64,000 bases of DNA from assembly GCF_000227135.1 (NCBI RefSeq), contig NC_018245.1:250628-314627 (forward strand), read 5' to 3'. Both the position numbers and the translations under genes were made by a program. The DNA comes from Leishmania donovani. Lineage: Eukaryota; Euglenozoa; Kinetoplastea; Trypanosomatida; Trypanosomatidae. Below the pieces are notes generated by a model. The model saw only the letters and a program-made list of their open reading frames with translations, was not told the DNA's origin and did not search any database. Shown here piece by piece: positions 10,437-21,510 of the stretch (within the stretch, counting starts at the first letter, position 1; each line of letters starts with the position of its first letter).

Positions 10437-11470
10437 GGTGTGGCAGATCACGGAGAAGATCGGGAAGGGGAATGAGGCCCATAGAAAGTGTGAGCGACAT
10501 GATATGTCGGTCCTTGTCAACCTTACCTATCATCCCGCTCATCCTGTTGTCATCGTTCCGACTTGGGGGGGGGGGGCTGCTGTGTCGGCAAGGAACCAAT
10601 ATATTTCCCCCGAGCCCGTCTCTTCCCTCCCCCAATCTTTGCGTGCGTACGTGCGGGTCTCTCGACGTGCATCTTCACCCCCTCCCGTGTGGACCCCTCC
10701 TCGTCGTCATTGCACGTGGCTTCGCGCACATCCTTCCCATGGCCTGCGGTCGCCCTTTTCCCTTTGACATGTCTTTTTGACATTTGCGTGTGGGCGTGTG
10801 TCACATGCCGCGTCGTCCGCACACATCCCCGCCACCGTCTCTGCCACCACCCCTCACCCCGCGCTTCCGGCGCACACCTCTGCACTGTCCCTGTTTTGCT
10901 GCCTCACTTTCCCACCCCCCTGCAACGGCATTCTGTGATAGCTAGCTCGCCATTTTTGTATTCGCCGCGTCTCTCCTGCTATTACATGTCAGTAGGGAGC
11001 TGTATGTATGTCTGCGCCTGTATCTATGGATGGGGATGCGTGTGTGTGTGTGCATGTATGTCCAAGTTGTGCTGTTTGTCTCCCTTCTCTTCCCATTGTG
11101 ACTAACTATTCCTACTCTTCCCAGCCCCCCCCCCCACCACCACACACACACCACGCTACATACACACACATCCGTCCCCTGTCTTGGTCTCTCACTTTCT
11201 TTTTCTGTTTTTGTGAGGAGGAGCACGTGTAGTTGATGTCGACTGCGGCCCTGTCGCCGTCGTCTCCTTCAGCACCGCTGTCCCCTTCCCCCTCCTCCCT
11301 CGTGCACCCTTCGAGCACCCCCCCTTCCCCTCCCTACTTCACGCACACAAACACACATGCACGCACGCGCACCCTCTCGTTCATAGTCACGCGCGTGCTT
11401 TTTGTTTTCGCACATCGTCGTTGTTGTTCCGTTTTGTTTTGCCGTTGGGTACAAGGATGTACATGTCAGC

Positions 11471-11495
11471 TATATATGTATATATATATATATAT
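11471..11495. repeat. (TA)n microsatellite
   Basis: TA run interrupted by one TG, in the spacer downstream of the kinase gene. Confidence 0.9.
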
Positions 11496-13490
11496 GCATG
11501 TGTGTGCGTGTGCACAGCTTCTTTTGGCGCTGCTGTCGGCTATTCCTTTGCGTTGCTGCCGCCCGCAGGGCTTCTGTTTGCTGTTTCGTGGTCATGTGTG
11601 ACTCAGATGTGGAATCACCTTGGCTTAGTACTTCCGTTGTTTTCTGTTAGTTCTATGCTTTGCGTTGGTGGATCGGCGTGCGTGCGTGTGTGTGTGTGCT
11701 CAGTCTTCTACCTGTACAAGGAACCAGCTGGGTCAAGCCAGCTGCTTGCGCACTCTCACTCACAGGCCCGCGCCTCATACTCGCACACCTCCATCAAGGA
11801 AGAGGTCGCTGGAAGGTGGCAAGGATAGGCGTGCACTCGCACACATACTCACGCGAACAGAATGAACAAGCAGCTCTCGCACTCCGACGTGGGCGACTCT
11901 CCTTGTTCTCTAAAATATTTTGTGCTTCTTTGTTTATGCTATAGTCTGCCAAGCACCAGAAGTGAACACGCAGAAGGTTGGAAAGGGAGGTGGGCGGGTG
12001 GTTCGACGGTTATGCCGGCAGAGACAAAAGTTTGGATGTGTTGTAGCGTTGCATCTTGGTCGCTCAAGACGAAGCCCAGGAAGGCGCTGTGGGTGTGGAG
12101 AGAGGGGGAGAGATCGAGTCCGTGTGCGTGTGTTTCATACCAAACAAACAAAGAAGCAGAGAGAGCGCGCGTGCGCACATCATCATCATCTCGCAGTCAC
12201 CTACGCGCAGTTCCACTGTGTTGGCTGTGCAGCAACCTCTCTCTCTCTTTCTTTGCTTGTTTGTTGTTGCTGCGTTCAGCACTCCTGCACCCACGCACAC
12301 ATGGCACGATACTTTTGGCTCCCTCCAGGTCATTTCCGATCTCCTCCTCCCCACCGCCCGCCCCTCGTTTTCACTCCTCTCCGTTCAGCGCTGTCGGCTC
12401 GTCCCGCCCTCCCCACAACCGCCCCGCCGCTGCCTTCTCACGGTATCCTTGGTCAGTGGTGTATGCTTGTGTGGCGGTGGTGTTTTCTTCGCCCTCTCCC
12501 CACGCCGTGCCTCTCCTCATTTCTCTTGTCCATTTCCCTTTTGTTGTTGTTCGTTGTGCCACACGTTTTTGGATATGTGCATGTGGCTATTCCTCTATGT
12601 CAACTGCATTCACGACGATGCCCCCTCTCTTGCCTTTTCTTCGCACTGTTTTTTTTTTTTTTTTGGTTTTGCTGGATGGTGTCGCTCCTGTCGTTGTCCG
12701 ACTTGCTCATAGTATATATTTATTTATATTTCTTTGGGCTCTTCGCCCACCCCTCCTCCCCCTCCCGCTTCTCTCTCTCTATCCCGTTATCATGTGCATG
12801 CCGACATCCACACACGTACAGACTGACCGATGCGCAAGAACGAAAAAAAGTTTCTTTTCAGCACGCACATCGCATTGTACGCTCGTTCCTCCCACTTCTT
12901 TTATGGTTCCCATCTCTCAGTCCCGCACCCACCCACCCTCCTCCCACACACACATATGTATATGTGTGTGCGAGAGACGGCTGTGATGTGGTCACATCTC
13001 TCTCTTTGCGTGTCTGTGTGTGTGTGTGTTCCTTTAACTTTCTCAGCAACAGAAAGGAAAAATAATTCGCCCCGAGGCCCTCACCCTCAAGACAAACAAG
13101 GCGTAGAAGCAGACAAGTCACAGAAACAGACGGCAAGTGTGCGCACCAACGCTCACGAATATGCTGGAGTAGCAGGCCTCGCCTTCCGCCCTCCTCCTCC
13201 ACACCCTCCCGACGTCGCCATGCTTCTTGGCGCTCTCGCCCCACACTGGTTCGCAACATCCTCCTCTCTCCGCCGGCCCCTCTCTCTCACACACACAGTG
13301 TATTGTGCAACCTCGGTGGCTTCCGCTTTCTCCCCCCTCCCTCCGTTCTTCACTTGGTCTGCTCTCTAACCTCTCCGCTCCTCCTCTTCCTCGGCATTCT
13401 TTCGGGGCGGGGTGCAGGCAGACAGACATACACGCACGCACACACACGTGCACAAGGGAAAGATCATCTTCACCCCTTCTCTCATTGTAC

Positions 13491-13507
13491 ATATATATAT
13501 ATATATA
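13491..13507. repeat. (AT)n microsatellite
   Basis: Short uninterrupted AT run in the spacer upstream of the sestrin-family gene. Confidence 0.85.
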
Positions 13508-14499
13508 ACAATAACTGTTACACTCACCAGCAGATACTAGACGAGGTCTTGTAGAGTGGGCCTGTGCTGGACACCGTGAGGCTTTTCATCGCTCTCGCAC
13601 CCCCCCCCGCTCCGGCCATAAGACTACCCCCTTCCCCTACCCCTACCGTCTCCTCTTGTGTTGCTGTTGGGGCTCCGCCGTCTCTCTAGGTGCTTTTTGT
13701 GTGCATGCGTGCGTTAGTTGTTTTAATATCGAGCACGTCAGGAAAGACGCTTGAGCTTTGTGTTCCGTGTGTGTGGGTGTGGGTGGTCCGTGAGTGGGTA
13801 TCCAGCCGGCCTCGGCCCCCCCACCCACCCACCCTCCCTCCTTCTCCACTTTTCTGTTCGGCTCTCCTTCTTTATCGATCTCGCTGCGTCTTTTTGGGTG
13901 AGCGTGTGCGCCGTCTGCAGGTGTCCTGCCTCCTGCCTCCTGACTCCTGCCTCCGACCCGCGCCACCCCCACACCAAATCTCTTTCAGTGTCTTGGCTGT
14001 GAGGGTCCTTGTATTTGGTTCTCCGCTCCCCATAATTTTTTTATGTTGGTGTCTGTATGCTGCCCCTCCCCCCATCTCATCCCATCCCATCCCACCTGGC
14101 CGCATCACCCGATCCTTCTCGCCTTCTTTTCTCTTACTACTTTCCGATTCACTGACGTGCTGAGTTGCCTCTTCTCCTTTGTTGTCTCCACCCCCTCACC
14201 CCTCACACTCACATACACGCACACGCACGCGGACGCACTGTGGTTGGTACTGTGCAACTGAGGACGCCCACCAACACACGAGCGTGCACAGGCAAAACGT
14301 AGCCCTGTGTCGCTGCCGCTCTTGGCGACTCGCTCCGGTACCTCTCCATCTATCGATACCGGGCCTTGTGTGGGCAAGTGGCGCCGCAGTTGTTCGCCGT
14401 TTTTTGGTTGTTGCTCGCATTGCCTGGTGGACGCTCGGATCTCTGCCGGTGCCGTTCGTGATTGCCGCCCCCATCCCCTCTCTCCCGCGCGTGTGCGCA

Positions 14500-14531
14500 T
14501 CCTTTACCTCTCTCTCTCTCTGACGCGCGAG
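14500..14531 (+). promoter_or_regulatory. Probable spliced-leader acceptor for the sestrin-family gene
   Basis: A CT-repeat tract is followed by AG at 14530-14531, 71 nt before the ATG. A later T-rich tract ending near 14585 is an alternative. Inferred only. Confidence 0.4.
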
Positions 14532-14601
14532 GCTGTCGCGCTGGCTGTTAGCCTTTTCGTTTGCTTTCCTTTGGAAACATATTGAGATTTCTTCCCTGAT
14601 C

Positions 14602-17600
14602 ATGCAGAATATCACGGCATCTTCGCCGTCTCCGTACGCCGGCGGAGGCCACTGTGGGGATCACTCGAACCGCGTCGGGGACGCTGCGACGGCCGCCTCG
14701 GTGTTTCGAGACTTCACATGGTATAGCGCGACGCTGCTCTCGCACCTATTCGTGCTGGAGCACGCGCAGCTGGAGCGGACCGCGGCAGCCGAAGAGAACC
14801 GCCGGCGTGCTGCAGCCGCGCATAGTCCTCAGCTGCTAATGAGCGCCGCCTTTGAGTCGCTGAACGCGTCCGTTGTTGTGGCGTCTGCGTCCGCCGCCGC
14901 AGGATCAGCTGGAGCGACTTCAAGGGAGATGGGTGACGGTGGCTCCATCGGTCGCCAGCTGGATCTCGAAAGTAACAAAGCCGGCGGTGACGATGACAAC
15001 AGCCAGAATAATGGCGCCGCCGCTCTCTCGATGCCGCCGCTGCCACCGCCTGCAAGCGATGAGTCACAGAAACTGCCGCATCTTGTCACGCAGCATCGGC
15101 CGCACGTCTTGATTGGGTTTGCCGCGGTGGGTGATGCCACTGCAGTGGGTGCGGGGAATCCGATGATAGCTGACGCTGCAACGCGATGGGTGCCTCCGCA
15201 GGCTACCAGGGTTGCAGGGTCGTCAGCTGCCTCCCCTGCTGCTGCTGCGGCGGCGGCGACGGCTACAACAACCACGGCCAAAACGAGTGCACCGGACAGC
15301 GCCGTCACGTCGCTGCTGGCTGTCTTTGATGCGTACTACTTCCCTTCGGAGCTCTTTGACGCAGCTGGCCCGGCTGCGTCCGCCATGGCCGGGCAGCAAG
15401 GTGAGAAGGCAGACAACCTTTTGCTCCCGGATGCTGGCGCCAGTGCCATGCATGTAGCAACAGATGGCGCGGAGCAGGTGCATGGAACGGGCACTAGCTC
15501 CGCCGGAGCCGCCGATTCGGGTGCAGGCAGCGGCACCGCCGCACCTCGAGTAGCGGCAGAAGCGCTGCGCGAGGCCTTCCATGATCTCCTGGTGCTGGGT
15601 CAACGCTGCGCCGTGTTTGCCCTCACGTACCGCGGCATTGTCGGCTGCGGCAATGATGCAGCGGCAAGTCGCGCTTGGCTTGGCAGTGCAGACGTAGAGG
15701 GTGAGGACGACGCTGGCCACCACTACTCTCCTAACACTGATGGCGAGCATCTGTCCACTACCGCATCCACCGCTAAGATGCATGATGCGGCGGGTGCGGG
15801 CTTCTCGTCCGAGGATGACGCCAAAGCGGACGAGGCCGTGCAGCAGGCAGCTTCCGCGTCGCTGCAGTTTCTCCTCCAACTCGCGTGCAGTTGTCCGTGT
15901 GCCCCTCTTGCGTACGCAGCCCAGCTTTGCATTGCCTATGCGCTTGCTGCGCGGCCGCCGCCGTGCTGCGCGACCGGCTGGATCGCACGGCAGCAGCTGA
16001 TGCGCTACTTGCCAACGCTGCAGCCGCAGTCCCGCGCCGTGCCCGCGACGGACGCAAGCGCGAGCAGCACCGCCGTTGGCGGGCCGCCGCCACACTGCGG
16101 CGTCGGCGGTGGCGGTGGCTCGATAGCGACAACGAGTAGCAGAAGCGGCACCAAGAGCAAACACATTCCCACCACACAGCACGTGCGACCGGAAGATGCG
16201 ATGCTGTGGTTCGACTCCACTGGCGCGGTGCACTTGATGACTGCTGAGCGCTGGTGGGACGCTCAACAGCAGCACGCCGCCACGTGCCTCGCGTACTGCG
16301 GCCCGCTGCCGGCGACCACCGCCCTCCCAACCGTGCAGCGCCTGCTCATGGAGGAGGAGGCATACATGGGCCCCAACGGCAGCGCCGCGGCGGTGCTCAA
16401 GTCCGTGTTGGAGGCGGTCTCGGCTGAAGTCTGCCTCAACGCCCGTGCCATTTCAGGCTCCCCGTCGTCGACGGTGCACACGTCTTTGCGACGGCGCCGC
16501 GGCGTGCACCGCGGCGGTGGGGCCAGTGCTGGTGGGCGCCGCTCGCTCACCGGTGACGGCGAAGAGGACGCGGCTGACGGGCGTGTGCAAAGCGGATCCT
16601 CGACGCTTTCTGGCGCATGCCGTGTGGTGGGAGCGGCCAGCGGATCAGTCGCCTCCATGGGGCGCGCGCAAGGGGCCGCTGCTGTCGGAGCGCCAACTCG
16701 CTTGTCGAAGGCGGCAAAGCGGCGCCGCGCTCTCTTGTTCGCGCTCGCTCAAAGTCACCTGCTTCCTCCGGTGCAGCAGCTCGCGACGTCCAAGACGCTT
16801 CTCTATGGCGTGTTCACCGATGGCGGGGAGTGCCCGTCCTACTACAAGCTTCTCTCCCTATACCCCGACGTACTCCGCGCGCACCACGCAGCACTGCACT
16901 ACGTCCTTTACGGGGACGGCCCGCTCTTGGTGGACATGCGGCTGATGATCGCGGTCATGGCAGCGAGCAGGCACCGCTGCGAGTACCTCGTGTCGCGCTT
17001 TTCGGCTCTGCTCTTGCGCTACGCGGAGGAGGCGATGTTAGAGGAGTATGTGGAAGAGGACGACTGCGGCGCTGGGAACGGGAGCAGCGCGCTGCGTGGT
17101 GGCCATCAAGGTCGCCTCTACAGGAGCAGCAGCAGCAGCAGCAGTGGTGGCGCGCGCGGCCATGCGGCGTACAGTCGCAGAGATGCCGCGGATGCGTACG
17201 ACTACGACAGCCCCCACTTTGCGGGCCCGTCGGCGTACCCGCGGCAACAGAAGCATCGGCACAGTGACGAGTCGGTGGCTGGCTGCTTTCGCGGCCAGTC
17301 ACGCCAGCGTTGGATCACGCACGGCCCGCCGGCGCGGCTGCGCGCCGTCCAGCGCTTCATCGCCCTCGCTGCCCACACGCCGTGGACTCTCAGTGAGGTG
17401 GAGATTCGAAACGTGTTGGCCTGCGGTTGGACCGTTCCGGAAGTGTTTCAGCTTGTCGCCATCGTGGCGCAGGTAGTGCCGCTCTGCGGCTTCGTCATGG
17501 GCCTCTTCGTGCCAGCAGAGCCGTGGGCTATGACGCTGCTACCGCTGGAGGTGGTGGAGCGGCTGGGCCATCGCGCCGTGACGGAGGACGCCCTTGCCGG

Positions 17601-18528
17601 GCCTCTCGGCGGCAGTGGCGTCTCGTCTGGCGGCATGGCCGGGTGCTGTCCCGACCCCGCCATCTCACACTGCAACAGCGGCGGTCGAGGCGGCGGCGAC
17701 GAACGCGGTAGCCCGACCGGCGGAGCAGCACGACCTCCGCACGCGGATGTGTACCGTAGGTTTGCTGGCGACGACAACGTGGTCAGCGAGCAGCGCATCA
17801 AGGGCGGCACCACCGCCGCCAACCCGCCCACGCTGTGGCGCAGTCGGTTCACCTGGAACGAGATGGGGGCGACGTCGATGGAACAGTATTATCCCGGCGC
17901 CGCCACGCTTCTCAATGAAGAAATCGAGTGCTACCTCGACGTGGTGCGGCAGCTGACCAAGGCGGATTGTGTGGGGCTGATGAGCCCCGACTACGACCCC
18001 TCCTACGCTTTCCGCTCCCTCCAGCTCTACGTGCAGAACTTGGTCGGCTTCATGGTGGAGGACTATTCCTACAACGACATCAATAAGGTGCTTCGGCGTC
18101 CGGCCAAGTGGTTTGCTCAAGTGCTGACGATGCGGCCAGAGACGCTCTCTCGCAGCGAGGTGGTTCGCTGGTACGTGCCGACGACCCCGCCGACTGGTAA
18201 AACATCTGATATGAGCGCCGAGTCGTCGCTCGTGACGCACCAACTGAAGCGCGAGATCGAGCTGCTGTCGGTCGTGGACAGCGCACAGGGTGGCCACCGC
18301 GGCGGCATCGAGTCGGCCAGTGCCCACCAGGATAACGGCGATAGGCCACCCCCCACCCCCACCGAGGCAGCCCGCGATGCGGCTGAAGCGGAGGCCCTGC
18401 AGACAGCCTTGACCCTTCAGGACGAGCGAGTGCTGCTGCTGATCGCACTCGCTACGATGGAGGCCCGCAAAGAAGGCCTTCTTCACATTCTTCTGCGGCC
18501 CTTGTGTGCGGTACTGAACAACATGTGA
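14602..18528 (+). CDS. Sestrin (PA26) family protein, greatly expanded
   Basis: A 1,308-residue protein whose second half carries the sestrin fold; animal sestrins are about 480-550 residues. Blocks that match sestrins in order: YPDVLRAHHAALHYVLYGDG from residue 754; MAASRHRCEYLV with Cys793, aligning with the peroxide-reducing cysteine (human SESN2 Cys125); AHTPWTLSEVEI near 925 followed by a VAIVAQVVPLCGFVMGLF helix; FTWNEMG at 1083 followed by YYPGAATLLNEEIE; VEDYSYNDINKVL; and a terminal MEARKEGLLHILL helix. The first 750 residues are Ala/Ser/Gly-rich, with further insertions (including a poly-Ser run) between conserved blocks. Sestrins reduce peroxides through the N-terminal AhpD-like half and restrain TORC1 through GATOR2 using a leucine pocket in the C-terminal half. 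Tyr795 matches the relay tyrosine, but Phe800 replaces the relay histidine, and the leucine-pocket positions look unconserved. Family membership is well supported; function here is inferred. Confidence 0.85.
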   Translation: MQNITASSPSPYAGGGHCGDHSNRVGDAATAASVFRDFTWYSATLLSHLFVLEHAQLERTAAAEENRRRAAAAHSPQLLMSAAFESLNASVVVASASAAAGSAGATSREMGDGGSIGRQLDLESNKAGGDDDNSQNNGAAALSMPPLPPPASDESQKLPHLVTQHRPHVLIGFAAVGDATAVGAGNPMIADAATRWVPPQATRVAGSSAASPAAAAAAATATTTTAKTSAPDSAVTSLLAVFDAYYFPSELFDAAGPAASAMAGQQGEKADNLLLPDAGASAMHVATDGAEQVHGTGTSSAGAADSGAGSGTAAPRVAAEALREAFHDLLVLGQRCAVFALTYRGIVGCGNDAAASRAWLGSADVEGEDDAGHHYSPNTDGEHLSTTASTAKMHDAAGAGFSSEDDAKADEAVQQAASASLQFLLQLACSCPCAPLAYAAQLCIAYALAARPPPCCATGWIARQQLMRYLPTLQPQSRAVPATDASASSTAVGGPPPHCGVGGGGGSIATTSSRSGTKSKHIPTTQHVRPEDAMLWFDSTGAVHLMTAERWWDAQQQHAATCLAYCGPLPATTALPTVQRLLMEEEAYMGPNGSAAAVLKSVLEAVSAEVCLNARAISGSPSSTVHTSLRRRRGVHRGGGASAGGRRSLTGDGEEDAADGRVQSGSSTLSGACRVVGAASGSVASMGRAQGAAAVGAPTRLSKAAKRRRALLFALAQSHLLPPVQQLATSKTLLYGVFTDGGECPSYYKLLSLYPDVLRAHHAALHYVLYGDGPLLVDMRLMIAVMAASRHRCEYLVSRFSALLLRYAEEAMLEEYVEEDDCGAGNGSSALRGGHQGRLYRSSSSSSSGGARGHAAYSRRDAADAYDYDSPHFAGPSAYPRQQKHRHSDESVAGCFRGQSRQRWITHGPPARLRAVQRFIALAAHTPWTLSEVEIRNVLACGWTVPEVFQLVAIVAQVVPLCGFVMGLFVPAEPWAMTLLPLEVVERLGHRAVTEDALAGPLGGSGVSSGGMAGCCPDPAISHCNSGGRGGGDERGSPTGGAARPPHADVYRRFAGDDNVVSEQRIKGGTTAANPPTLWRSRFTWNEMGATSMEQYYPGAATLLNEEIECYLDVVRQLTKADCVGLMSPDYDPSYAFRSLQLYVQNLVGFMVEDYSYNDINKVLRRPAKWFAQVLTMRPETLSRSEVVRWYVPTTPPTGKTSDMSAESSLVTHQLKREIELLSVVDSAQGGHRGGIESASAHQDNGDRPPPTPTEAARDAAEAEALQTALTLQDERVLLLIALATMEARKEGLLHILLRPLCAVLNNM

Positions 18529-18629
18529 GTGGCGGTGGCGGCGGCGTTTTGCGGTGGGTGACCACGACTACGTGTGTGTGTGTGTGTGTTAGCGAGTGGG
18601 CCTCCCCCTCCCCCTCTTTCTCCGGTGGA

Positions 18630-19260
18630 AGTCCATCATTTGAGCCCCTGATGACAGAGGAGGGACACACACCTCCGCGCGTGGCACCTCAGGGCCCAGC
18701 GGCCCCGCGCTCTCTGTGTGGGTGGAGGAGGCCAAAGCAGCCCTCCTATATCCCTGCCAAATGCCGAATCACTTGAGGTGGTGACCGGGTCAGGTGCCTA
18801 CGACGTAGGGGGGAGGCGAGTGCGATGCATCCCTGCTGATGTGGGCGGCCGTGCCCTGGACGGCGTGGCGTCGGGGCGACCTGCGACTGTGAGCAGGTCT
18901 GTGCCCATCCACGTGATGGGCAGAGCTTCAACGGCTCTCGACCGATTCTCTCACGCCTGGCCCTCAAACTGCCTAATGGTGCCGGTAGAGCCTGAGTGTC
19001 ACCCCGAGAGCGATGCATCAAGGGTGGCAACCAGCATGGTGGGGGAGCCGCTGTGAGGCGACCTGCGCAATTTGGGATGGAGGGTGGAGTTTGAGGCAGG
19101 GGTCGTGCTCTCAGATGGCTGAGCCAGCACATGGTTGTAACACGTGTGCCTAGGGTTGCCTCGCGCCATGCGAAGTGGACCCTGTGAGAAGATCGGTGCG
19201 TAGAGTAGAGTTGAACTCATGCACGCTGGCAGCGAAACGGGCAAGTTGACGGTGACTACA
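18630..19260. mobile_element. Possible SIDER-type degenerate retroposon
   Basis: A GC-rich block with stop codons in all frames and none of the simple repeats typical of local spacers. It includes the stretch GAGCCAGCACATGGTTGTAA followed by CACGTGTGCC (about 19121-19150), which resembles what I remember of Leishmania SIDER2 elements. Such short retroposons sit in 3' UTRs and can promote mRNA decay; here it would lie in the 3' UTR of the sestrin-family gene. The identification rests on memory and composition. Ends and target-site duplication were not resolved. Confidence 0.4.
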
Positions 19261-20272
19261 TACAGTTCATCGCCACCGCCACTTGGGACTGTGCGCGGGA
19301 GGTCGTCAGGCCTGTCCCCCCTCCCCTACACACACACACACCACCCTCCTTCATGCCTGCTCTGCAGTGCTTACGTATAATTCGCATGTGTCTTGGGCTC
19401 TGCCTTTCCGGTAGACGTGTTCGCGCTGCGCATATCGTTTTGTCTTCGCGGTTTCTGTTTGGTATGTATGCATGTGGCTGTGTATGTGTGTGTGTGTGTT
19501 TGTGGTTGTGCCGGTTTTCTATTCGCTCCTTACACCTTCCTTTTGTAGGGCCGAAGTGTTTAACAGCAACGAAGAAACGCAAGAGAGATCTCCCAACGGT
19601 TGATACGAGGCCTGCGGTGCAACGCGGGGCGATGCCTTTGCCAGCTTCGCCCGTACTGTCCTTGCACATGCGGGTGCACCGCCTTAGTCCCGGATGAGGG
19701 AAGCGCCTCTCCGTCGGACCAGTCGCGTGAATGCTTAGCAAAGGCGCTGGCCTTCGCGTTCCGCTTCAGTCCTCTCCGCTGTCGCTGTATTCTGCCCGCG
19801 TGTGCACTGATGAGTGCATCCAGTACACAAAGGTAAGGCCAAAAATGGCCACAAGCTCGTACCACTAGCAGCGAGATGATTCGAGGCACACGCACCGACA
19901 TCAACCGATGCGACGGTGTGCGCAGTGCGTACGCTGCGTCCTTCAGCTACAAGAGCCTTACATTCGCTTGTGCCTCCCTCTTTGTTGCGCTTCAACTCCT
20001 CCTCTTACCTGTGACCATGCGCGCGCGTGTCTGCATCGGTTTCACTACAAGCCACTCTATACCTTCACGCCTGTCTCTTGTTCTGCCCCATCCTCGCGCA
20101 CCTCCCGCGCTCTACGCGCATGCGCACACATCTCACTCAGCTTCCGTTGAGTTACTGTCGCTCTATCGTACTGCCTGCGTGGGGGCTGCGCTGGATGGCA
20201 GGCTAGTCGCCCTTCCGCTCCTTCTCCTTCGTACGGCACCTGATTCTTTTTATACCGCGTCGCTGTGCTCAA

Positions 20273-20714
20273 GCTCCCCCTCCCGAGTCGCTTCAAGCCG
20301 CGGCAGGTCATCATATGGTGTGGAGACTCTCCACACCAAAGTCTGGAGGACTCGATGGTGTAGCTCGGGGTGCTCTCGTCATGCATGCGGCATCTCTGCC
20401 GCATCAGCCCACCCGGTCGGACGTAGGAGGCGCCGGACGCGCCGCGCACATGCATGCACGTTGGGGCTGATCGGTATGGATTACCTCGCGCCTTCTTCGC
20501 CCATCACTGTTGCTCTTCCGACCTCTGGATGCCCCGCGCGGATGCGATACGCCGTGCCAGCTGTACTTGACAGCGCGTGCGCACAGTGCACGCATTCCTG
20601 CACCCCGGGACCTTGTTCAGGACGAGGTGGCTGCCTGGGGAGGGGACTCGCTGTCTTCCCTTTCCATTCCAGTCGATGCCATTGAGGGTGGCGTCTCTGG
20701 GTGGCTTGCCCACA
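20273..20714 (-). repeat. 442-nt inverted repeat, copy A
   Basis: This block is the reverse complement of 40585-41026, with the same length. By eye I find a single base difference, at the C/T in the CACCCCGGG versus CATCCCGGG segment. Outside these borders the two loci are unrelated. Read on the minus strand it lies 3' of the reverse-transcriptase remnant and includes a short Cys/His-containing stretch (WCGESPHHMMTC). This is compatible with the C-terminal region of ingi/L1Tc-type retrotransposons, so the repeat is probably retroposon-derived. Confidence 0.9.
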
Positions 20715-20715
20715 G

Positions 20716-21510
20716 TCAGCCCGGGAGTGATATGCTGGGGCGCACACGGCAACTGCGCATGAGTAAAATGTGTGTGCGTGTGGGGCTCCGAAGAGGTTGA
20801 TTCCTGCTTGCCGGTGTGAGAGCCGCGAAAGTGCTGAGACACGGCTGCCATCCCGCGTTCGCACCCCCTGCACCAAATGTGCAGGGCCGCACTCCGCGTG
20901 AGTGCGGAGCGTTGCACACGGCTGCGGTGCCGCGTAGCAAAGAGTGCGCTCCTCGCCTTGAGGGGGCGCTCAGCTCCACAAAATGCACCAGTGCCCAGGG
21001 CCCCACCCTCCAGAGGGCGGATTGCCGTGTGGCCTGTATGGCAACCTTGTCTGCGAAGGGCGTTAGGAGTGCGAGGCCATCAGCAAAGGAGGCGTGGTGT
21101 AGTGTGGGTCTCCTGTGGAGCACCACACTCAGCGAGCCCATCACAATGAAGAGGGTCCACGGCTGATCCTTGTGGGGCTCCGCATGTAAGCCCGGCCATC
21201 CTCGATCGCCGCGTGCGGAAGCCATCCCCGGCCCGAAGGAGCCGCTTTTGACCACGCAATGAAGGGCTGCCGCTCCTGGCAACATGGCCTGGGCCCTTGC
21301 TGAACATTCTCGTCCTCCAAACCTTTACAATCAACCCGCACACCGCAGGCGCGTGCACAATGCACATCCTCGCCTCCGTCCTCCCGGCGATCTGCGGCGT
21401 CGCATTCAACGGGCGCGACATGACGCCGCCAGAGGCCCGCGACACTTCGTTGGCCTCGAAGAGGGCCTTCGACTGCCTCCTCTCTCAGGCGCGGCTCTCG
21501 CACGGGCTCA
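20716..21510 (-). mobile_element. Degenerate ingi/L1Tc-related element (DIRE) with reverse-transcriptase remnant
   Basis: On the minus strand, around 21150-21190, the translation contains TCGAPQGSAVDP, matching the reverse-transcriptase motif PQGSxLGP. In another frame directly downstream are LFIVMGSLSVV and then SFADGLALL (about 21070-21094). The latter corresponds to the palm box F/YADDL, with the second catalytic Asp replaced by Gly. The change of frame and the lost Asp show it is dead. Non-LTR retrotransposons of the ingi clade are represented in Leishmania only by such remnants. The 442-nt repeat immediately 3' of it is probably part of the same element. Borders are approximate. Confidence 0.65.

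Larger units (their letters stand above)
10437..14601. other. Long intergenic spacer, no gene seen
   Basis: About 4.2 kb of T/C-rich DNA with a poly-G run (10565-10576), TG/CA microsatellites and two (TA)n blocks. Open frames of up to about 380 codons near 11.9-13.1 kb overlap one another in different frames and consist of Leu/Ser/Pro/Cys-rich translation of pyrimidine tracts. I regard them as non-coding. Confidence 0.6.

Noticed and set aside
11862..13065. Two overlapping + frames of 374 and 381 codons
   Set aside because: Both translate the same T/C-rich spacer in different frames; low-complexity, no domain, interrupted by microsatellites.
15223..16275. 350-codon minus-strand frame inside the sestrin-family gene
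   Set aside because: Antisense shadow of an Ala/Ser-rich, GC-rich coding region.
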